Part shown: one piece after another, positions 6,411-11,021 of the stretch
Layout of the letters: each line of letters opens with the position of its first letter
How positions within the stretch are numbered: the stretch's first letter is position 1
Assembly: GCA_012960835.1 (NCBI GenBank)
Contig: DUAL01000292.1
Span: 1-11,021, forward strand
DNA from: Flavobacteriales bacterium
GTDB taxonomy: Bacteria; Bacteroidota; Bacteroidia; Flavobacteriales; BACL11
Direction of reading: 5' to 3'
DNA: 11,021 nucleotides
Notes under the pieces: generated by a model
What the model saw: only the letters and a program-made list of their open reading frames with translations
Told to the model about the DNA's origin: nothing
Databases searched by the model: none
Translations under genes and position numbers: made by a program

Positions 6411-7748
6411 TTAGCATCTTAGCTTAGCTGACCTCTTAAATATAGAAATAGAAAATAGGCCAATTATAAACCATAATGGAATCCATGAGAATCCAGCCAT
6501 TAATAAAGCTCCCAGTAGAATATAAGTAACCATTACTAGTCTAAATATTTGATAATTCAAACTTACTCTAAACGTCATCTGGCTGCATACCTTAATATCT
6601 CGATAAACTAAAAAAATAACAAAACCAAAAAATAAAGCTCCAGTTATGCCAATACTGGGTAATATTCTCAATAAGCTATGAATATATCTCGTATTCATAA
6701 TCTCATGAACAAACATATCACCAAATAAAGGCGCGTAACCAAAATGCGCAACAAATACCTCTTTCAAAATATTCATCCTAACATTTAACGAAGGGATGTA
6801 GGTTTCTTTTCCTGTTATCCTCAGCTGTTGAAAATCAATAATAGACAATTCAACAGCGGCAACAAATAACAGAATGGAGACTAAGAAAATAACCCCAATA
6901 ATTTTATAAATCTCAGATCCTATCCATCCAGTAAAAAGGCTAGATAGCTTTATCTCTTTTTTAATTAGATGTTTGACCGAGGAATTTGTTAGGCTTAAAT
7001 ACCAAAAAACAACAAACAACAACACTATGCCAGCCAAAAAGAAAAAATTAGATCCGATAAGCTGACCTAAGACAATCATCACAAGGGTGCTTATAAAAAA
7101 GAGTAAATTAATCAATCTATTCTTTTTTTCTGGTGAGAGTAATTTGATAACAATCAATAAAGTTGCATTCTGAATTGCAAGTAGAAACAGCAATATACCT
7201 GGCCTTTGATAATTCACTGGATTCTCATTAATAGAAAACCACGAAACTTTATTCGCGTATTGATGATCAAAAAGTACCACAATAAAAACTGTAATTAATA
7301 CAAAATATATCAACACAGCCGTATTGATATATTTTTTTGAACATGGGAATTGATATGCGTTTTCCACAATACTTAGAAACAAGTATGCAAGAAAAATTCC
7401 CAAAATATACCCAAAAAATACTCCTGAAGTTGTTGAAAACATAAATGCAAATAAGCCAGTAGTATCCTGCTGATCTAGTACAAACCTAAGAGAAATATAA
7501 AATAAAAAACCGACAATAGCAATAATGGGTTTATTTACAGTAATCATCTTATAATTAGCTGGTGTCAATAACCACAAGACTAATATTCCAGCAAAAAATG
7601 AAAATAAATAGCCATAACCTGTGCCATCACCAATATCATATATATTTTTAAAATAAAATACAAATAAGATAAATAGTAAACTTACCGATATCCACACTCT
7701 AATTACTGCCAGAATATTAGAATTAATGTCGCAATTATTTTCTTTCAC
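6411..7748 (-). CDS. wzy: Polytopic membrane protein, candidate O-antigen/capsule polymerase Wzy
   Basis: This 445-residue, very hydrophobic protein has about 11-12 predicted membrane segments by eye (near 16-33, 47-62, 72-89, 100-127, 142-161, 184-203, 212-228, 234-252, 281-300, 365-382, 402-419, 422-436). A long loop at about 301-364 separates the last membrane segments from the rest. It carries an R/H-rich stretch (R310, R324, R354, H357, R361) and the phrase NVRMNILKEVF, then FGYAPLFGD and NTRYIHSLLRILPSIGITGALFFG. This resembles the O-antigen ligase/polymerase family signature, where the loop binds undecaprenyl-linked substrate. Wzy joins repeat units in the periplasm. Wzy proteins are poorly conserved, so a WaaL-type ligase is the main alternative. 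The start is GTG; an in-frame TAG three codons upstream rules out an earlier start, and the next Met is residue 68. Confidence 0.7.
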   Translation of the reverse strand: MKENNCDINSNILAVIRVWISVSLLFILFVFYFKNIYDIGDGTGYGYLFSFFAGILVLWLLTPANYKMITVNKPIIAIVGFLFYISLRFVLDQQDTTGLFAFMFSTTSGVFFGYILGIFLAYLFLSIVENAYQFPCSKKYINTAVLIYFVLITVFIVVLFDHQYANKVSWFSINENPVNYQRPGILLFLLAIQNATLLIVIKLLSPEKKNRLINLLFFISTLVMIVLGQLIGSNFFFLAGIVLLFVVFWYLSLTNSSVKHLIKKEIKLSSLFTGWIGSEIYKIIGVIFLVSILLFVAAVELSIIDFQQLRITGKETYIPSLNVRMNILKEVFVAHFGYAPLFGDMFVHEIMNTRYIHSLLRILPSIGITGALFFGFVIFLVYRDIKVCSQMTFRVSLNYQIFRLVMVTYILLGALLMAGFSWIPLWFIIGLFSISIFKRSAKLRC

Positions 7749-7875
7749 AATGGACTACACATTTGAGAGAATTTTACAAACTCTTTATTATCTTTTTGAA
7801 ACAATGAAAAAAAAATATCTCTATGAAAGATGAAAGAATTATTATTGATCTGCACTAAAATTGGTATTAAAGCAC
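7749..7875 (-). other. 127-base non-coding gap with a 9-base homopolymer upstream of the Wzy-like gene
   Basis: This is the longest gene-free stretch in the window. It is strongly AT-rich and holds an A9 run on the plus strand (7807-7815, T9 in the sense of transcription) about 58 bases upstream of the GTG start, plus a tandem ATGAAAG repeat at 7823-7836. No hairpin followed by T-run and no -35/-10 pair at good spacing was found. It may hold an internal promoter, but none can be defended. Confidence 0.35.
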
Positions 7876-8832
7876 TCACATCCAATTCCCTTTTAAATAG
7901 CTATGTGTACGCCAATCATCAACATTAACTGAATTAATTTGATCATTTGAAATTATGTCGTTAGCACTATATACCGAAGCATTTCCAATCCATGCAGCCA
8001 TCAACGCAAATGTTGAGCCTGTAGTGATTATCCATTTGCATTTAATTAGATCAGAAAATGCATCAAACAAATCACCCGAATAACCAACACTACCAATACT
8101 AACTTTGGCGTTATTATAATTATTTATAAATTTACTCCACTCTTTCTCTTCATCAGATAAGTAAACATGTGAACCAACCTTGCTGTTATTATTTTTTAAA
8201 AACTTACTTACAACAAAGCGCCATTTTTCATCTGAAAGATATAGCATTCCACCTTGATACAATTTAAAGTCTGTTCCTCGAATATGCACCCCCAACACGT
8301 TTTTTCCATCTTGCTCTTGATTAACAAAAACACCCTTTAAATGAGTTGAAATCTCATTCTTCCACTTGCTAACAAGATCCCAATTCCTAAATTCCCAGCC
8401 AGCCAAGCATACTGTTTTATTTGACGAGTTAATAAATCTATCATCTAAAACAAGACTGCTGTATTTATCACCTTGAATAAATCCTATATTACATCCATCA
8501 TCACCAACAATAATAGAACTTGCATTGGGTTTAAGAAAAAAATAGAAGTGATAGATAGTTATTCTAAATCTTGATGATAAAGTTTTTATTTTATTAACTA
8601 GGTTTGTAAATAAAACATTACTCCCTACAGGTTTCTTTACTTTATTGAGTTTTGTTAATTGTCCATTGCTTATTATAAATTTATTATCTGTTGAAGATAA
8701 ATAGTTGTTTAACCCCCATTGCTCAATTTCTAGAAAAGGATATTCAAGACCTAGCGCTGTTAAATGAATATAGTTTAGTAGCTGATTGCCAAACCTACCA
8801 CCACCATGCGTGCATATTATTCTTTTGAGCAT
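7876..8832 (-). CDS. GT11-like glycosyltransferase (alpha-1,2-fucosyltransferase-like)
   Basis: The protein of 318 residues begins with the glycine-rich GGGRFGNQLLNYIHLTALG (10-28), as in family 11 fucosyltransferases, where GGLGNQxFQY-type starts are typical. HIRGTDF (183-189) stands for the GDP-fucose-binding HxRRxD motif, and TTGSTFALMAAWIG (270-283) matches the late conserved S-x-F-x-x-x-A block. The second Arg of HxRR is Gly here, so donor use is less certain. The preceding gene, a GDP-mannose 4,6-dehydratase, makes the precursor of GDP-fucose and related 6-deoxyhexoses, which fits. ATG at 8832 was chosen. A longer reading begins at TTG (8862), overlapping the dehydratase by 20 bases and adding ten residues without family character, whereas ATG lies 10 bases after the dehydratase stop just before the conserved strand. 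Neither start has a good Shine-Dalgarno sequence. Confidence 0.75.
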   Translation of the reverse strand: MLKRIICTHGGGRFGNQLLNYIHLTALGLEYPFLEIEQWGLNNYLSSTDNKFIISNGQLTKLNKVKKPVGSNVLFTNLVNKIKTLSSRFRITIYHFYFFLKPNASSIIVGDDGCNIGFIQGDKYSSLVLDDRFINSSNKTVCLAGWEFRNWDLVSKWKNEISTHLKGVFVNQEQDGKNVLGVHIRGTDFKLYQGGMLYLSDEKWRFVVSKFLKNNNSKVGSHVYLSDEEKEWSKFINNYNNAKVSIGSVGYSGDLFDAFSDLIKCKWIITTGSTFALMAAWIGNASVYSANDIISNDQINSVNVDDWRTHSYLKGNWM

Positions 8833-8842
8833 AAACAAACGT

Positions 8843-9790
8843 TCACTGTATAAGCTTTCCAATTAAGTCTGGCATCTTAACACTTGCACTCCAGCCTAAT
8901 AATTTCTCTGCCTTTGATGGGTCTGCATAGCTATTTCGTATATCCAATGGTCGAACTAAAGCCTTAGAATGGCTTACATGATCTTTCCAATCTAGATTAT
9001 AAAAACCAAAAACTTGACTTACAAAATCTTCCAATGTTGTCGTTACACCTGTAGCAATAACATAATCATCAGATTTATCCTGTTGTAACATAATCCACAT
9101 TGCCTCAACATATTCAGGCGCCCAACCCCAATCCCTTGCTATATCAATCCGTCCTAACGATAACTTTTCACTACTTCCTTCGTATATTTTCTTTGCTGTA
9201 TGTAATATTTTTTGTGTAACAAATCGCTCCGGTCGCAATACAGACTCATGATTAAATAAAATACCGTTACTTACATGCATACCATATGCACTACGATAGT
9301 TTTTCACAAGCATAGATGCCGTTGTCTTGGCAATAGCATAGGGACTTAATGGATCAAATGGTGTGTTTTCATTTGCTGGTTTATTTTTTGTATTACCAAA
9401 ACACTCACTAGATCCAGCATGATAAATTCTAACTATTTTTTTACTTTCTCTCACTGCCTCCAAAATATTAAGCATACCTAGAACAATACTTTCGATGGTT
9501 TCTTTAGGCTGGTCAAATGATAGCCCAACAGATGATTGTCCTGATAGATTGTATACTTCATCCGGGGAAATTTCATTAATTACCCTGAAAACCGAAATAA
9601 AGTCCGTAGTATTCATAGAAATAAGATGAACCTTACCTTGTATTCCTAAAAAACTTAGGTTGTTAAAGTTTCCGCTACCAATATCACGAGAAGTTCCCCA
9701 AACTTCATATCCTTTATTCAGTAAGAACTCCGCAAGATATGACCCATCCTGTCCTCGAATTCCACATATAAGTGCGACTTTATTACTCAT
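8843..9790 (-). CDS. gmd: GDP-mannose 4,6-dehydratase, short divergent form
   Basis: This is a 315-residue extended SDR enzyme. The family reaction is GDP-D-mannose to GDP-4-keto-6-deoxy-D-mannose, the first step to GDP-fucose, GDP-rhamnose, GDP-perosamine and others. The NAD(P) loop is GIRGQDGSYLAEFLL (10-24). The catalytic set is in AGSSECFG (125-132, Ser128 and E129) and YAIAK (Tyr151, Lys155). Gmd-specific blocks follow: SNGILFNHES (174-183), FVTQKI (190-195), DIARDWGWAPEYVEAMWIMLQQD (216-238, the nearly invariant RDWGxAxxYVEAMWLMLQ region) and DYVIATG (242-248). Differences from typical Gmd (about 345-375 residues) are the shortened region after the first helix, lacking the KRRSSxFNTxR loop, and IRGQDG in place of ITGQDG. 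A related GDP-sugar SDR is possible. It starts on ATG 3 bases after the GT4 stop; GAGG lies only one base before ATG. Confidence 0.85.
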   Translation of the reverse strand: MSNKVALICGIRGQDGSYLAEFLLNKGYEVWGTSRDIGSGNFNNLSFLGIQGKVHLISMNTTDFISVFRVINEISPDEVYNLSGQSSVGLSFDQPKETIESIVLGMLNILEAVRESKKIVRIYHAGSSECFGNTKNKPANENTPFDPLSPYAIAKTTASMLVKNYRSAYGMHVSNGILFNHESVLRPERFVTQKILHTAKKIYEGSSEKLSLGRIDIARDWGWAPEYVEAMWIMLQQDKSDDYVIATGVTTTLEDFVSQVFGFYNLDWKDHVSHSKALVRPLDIRNSYADPSKAEKLLGWSASVKMPDLIGKLIQ

Positions 9791-9793
9791 GCC

Positions 9794-10900
9794 TCAAATA
9801 ATTGACTGATAAACTGACAAAGTCTCACTTGCACATTTTTGCCATGAATATTTTTTAATCTGCTGCTTGCCCAATGAAACCAATTCATTTATACGGGAAT
9901 CTGAGTACACCGTTTTTTCCACCGATTCAAGCATTTCATCTAAACTACTTGGATCAAAATACTCTGCAGCATCGCCGATAACTTCAGGCATACAACTGGC
10001 ATTGCTACTTATTACTGGACAATTGTACGACATAGCTTCTAATGGAGGAAGCCCAAAACCTTCGTACAACGATGGAAAGATAAAAGCTCTCGCCTGAGAG
10101 TAATATGTAGCCAACAAGTAATCATCACCTGAAACCTGTCTAACTTGCCCATTCTTAAACCCTAATTCAGAAATTAATTGTAGTTCTTCTGTGGTAAATT
10201 CACCGCCGCCAAATGCAACAATGTCAAAATCATTCATTATTGATTTAGATCTTGAGATGCTCTTTAGGAATGGTTTGAAGTTTTTATACCATTCCCTCCA
10301 ACCAACATAAAGTAAAAATGGACGCTGATTATCTAACCTCTTATTATCAACAATTGCACTGTTATCATAAGCCAAGTGCACAACCGAAGTTTTTTCTTCC
10401 TCAATATCAAATAATTCAATAAGATCTTTTCTTGTATGTTCTGAAATACATATTATATGATCTGCACGATTTATAGCATCTTTTTTCTCATCCCAGCCCT
10501 TATGATGGGGTGGTAAATAATAATCAAACAGCTCGTGAATCATATCATAGACAGTAATAACAGTGCATTTAGATTTTTTGTATGTTTTATGTTTTGAGTA
10601 AAAGGTTTCATGCACTATATCCGGATTAAATAGTTCTATGTTTCTTTTGCTTAAAGATCTATTTATACTACCTATAATTCTAGATTTTTTAGGTATTCTA
10701 TCAATATACTTAGCGTCCACAAACCTGCCATTAACAAGTTCTTTTGGAAGGTTGTTTATATAGTTATTTATATGCAATGGTGAAAATATCTCTGCAGTAT
10801 GTTCTGTCTTTGAAATATGTTTTGTCAATTGGTAAAAATATCTGGATATTCCTCCATATTTTTGTACACTAAAAGTCTGATAATCGTACGCTATCTTCAT
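9794..10900 (-). CDS. Family 4 glycosyltransferase (mannosyltransferase-like, GT-B fold)
   Basis: This 368-residue GT-B enzyme belongs to the group that includes several O-antigen mannosyl- and rhamnosyltransferases. The N-terminal acceptor domain opens MKIAYDYQTF with the glycine loop KYGGISRYFYQL (14-25), followed by PDIVHETFY (93-101), TVYDMIHELF (116-125) and ADHIICISEHTRKDL (146-160). The donor domain has FLLYVGWREWYKNF (195-208), VAFGGGEF (228-235), and FIFPSLYEGFGLPPLEAM (273-290), which contains the EX7E pair E280/E288, then NASCMPEVIGDAAEYFDP (300-317). All expected motifs are present and length is normal. It starts on ATG 10 bases after the stop of the upstream SDR gene. With Gmd just downstream and GDP-mannose likely in the cell, a GDP-mannose or GDP-6-deoxyhexose donor is plausible, but this is inference. 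Confidence 0.93.
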   Translation of the reverse strand: MKIAYDYQTFSVQKYGGISRYFYQLTKHISKTEHTAEIFSPLHINNYINNLPKELVNGRFVDAKYIDRIPKKSRIIGSINRSLSKRNIELFNPDIVHETFYSKHKTYKKSKCTVITVYDMIHELFDYYLPPHHKGWDEKKDAINRADHIICISEHTRKDLIELFDIEEEKTSVVHLAYDNSAIVDNKRLDNQRPFLLYVGWREWYKNFKPFLKSISRSKSIMNDFDIVAFGGGEFTTEELQLISELGFKNGQVRQVSGDDYLLATYYSQARAFIFPSLYEGFGLPPLEAMSYNCPVISSNASCMPEVIGDAAEYFDPSSLDEMLESVEKTVYSDSRINELVSLGKQQIKKYSWQKCASETLSVYQSII

Positions 10901-10910
10901 GCGGCTAAAG

Positions 10911-11021
10911 CTAAGCTGATCTTCCTTGTTTTAATAGTGCTATAGTTTCGCCAATTCCACGCTTCAAGCTTCCTGCAGGTACAAATCCATGTGATTTAAA
11001 CCTGTTGTCCAATACTTCGTA
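10911..11021 (-). CDS. C-terminal fragment of an SDR-type nucleotide-sugar epimerase/dehydratase/reductase
   Basis: Only the last 36 residues and the TAG stop (10911-10913) are inside the window. They read YEVLDNRFKSHGFVP followed by GSLKRGIGETIALLKQ. A phrase of the form S/D-x-K/R-x-x-x-L/F-G-[FW]-x-P-x-x-S/D-L-x-x-G-[IL]-x-x-T is the usual C-terminal signature of extended SDR enzymes that act on nucleotide sugars (WcaG, RfbB, GalE type). It cannot be assigned to one reaction from this piece. Because the next genes include a GDP-mannose 4,6-dehydratase, a GDP-4-keto-6-deoxymannose-processing enzyme (Fcl- or Rmd-like) is a reasonable guess. It is followed after 10 bases by the GT4 gene, in the same transcription direction. 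Confidence 0.65.
   Translation of the reverse strand, partial: YEVLDNRFKSHGFVPAGSLKRGIGETIALLKQGRSA

Noticed and set aside
7749..7875. Promoter with GATAAT as -10 in the gap before the Wzy-like gene
   Set aside because: At 17 bases upstream there is only a T-run rather than a -35-like hexamer, so it was not called.
9867..10097. 76-codon plus-strand open frame
   Set aside because: Antisense to the EX7E region of the first GT4 gene and without domain character.

Overview
The window is an AT-rich (roughly one-third GC by eye) bacterial surface-polysaccharide cluster, of O-antigen or capsule type. Nine complete genes and one truncated gene lie on the minus strand and are read from high to low coordinates. 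The content (glycosyltransferases, GDP-sugar enzymes, a Wzy-like membrane protein, a sulfotransferase and an asparagine-synthase-like amidotransferase) points to a Gram-negative, possibly marine, bacterium with a Wzx/Wzy-type pathway. The species cannot be named from the sequence. Almost none of the start codons has a recognisable Shine-Dalgarno sequence.

Layout in the direction of transcription: (1) 11021-10911, the C-terminal end of an SDR-type nucleotide-sugar enzyme; (2) 10900-9794, a GT4 glycosyltransferase; (3) 9790-8843, a divergent, short GDP-mannose 4,6-dehydratase (Gmd); (4) 8832-7876, a GT11-like (fucosyltransferase-like) transferase; (5) 7748-6411, a polytopic Wzy-like polymerase; (6) 6354-4504, a class B asparagine-synthase-like enzyme; (7) 4473-3610, a PAPS-dependent sulfotransferase; (8) 3592-2678, a GNT-I-like/GT2-fold transferase; (9) 2681-1434, a second GT4 enzyme that starts on TTG and overlaps gene 8 by 4 bases; (10) 1353-646, a WcaA-type GT2 enzyme. 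Gaps are short (3 to 127 bases), so this looks like one operon. No Wzx flippase, priming transferase or chain-length regulator is in the window, so the cluster must continue beyond base 11021.

Together the genes predict a repeat unit built by at least five glycosyltransferases. It probably contains a 6-deoxyhexose derived from GDP-mannose, and may be modified by sulfate and by amidation. The Wzy-like protein would polymerise it.

The left edge is the odd part. On the plus strand, one uninterrupted reading frame (2-643) begins with a phage-type nucleotidyltransferase signature (GRFNPPTTGH). After about 42 residues it switches abruptly into the SAM-binding motif of a TylF-like methyltransferase. 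GC content falls from about 44% to about 30% at the same place. This is either an assembly chimera, a real recombination joint, or a true fusion gene. It is the observation most worth checking. No RNA gene, CRISPR array, insertion sequence or convincing terminator was seen, and no gene-free stretch exceeds 127 bases.
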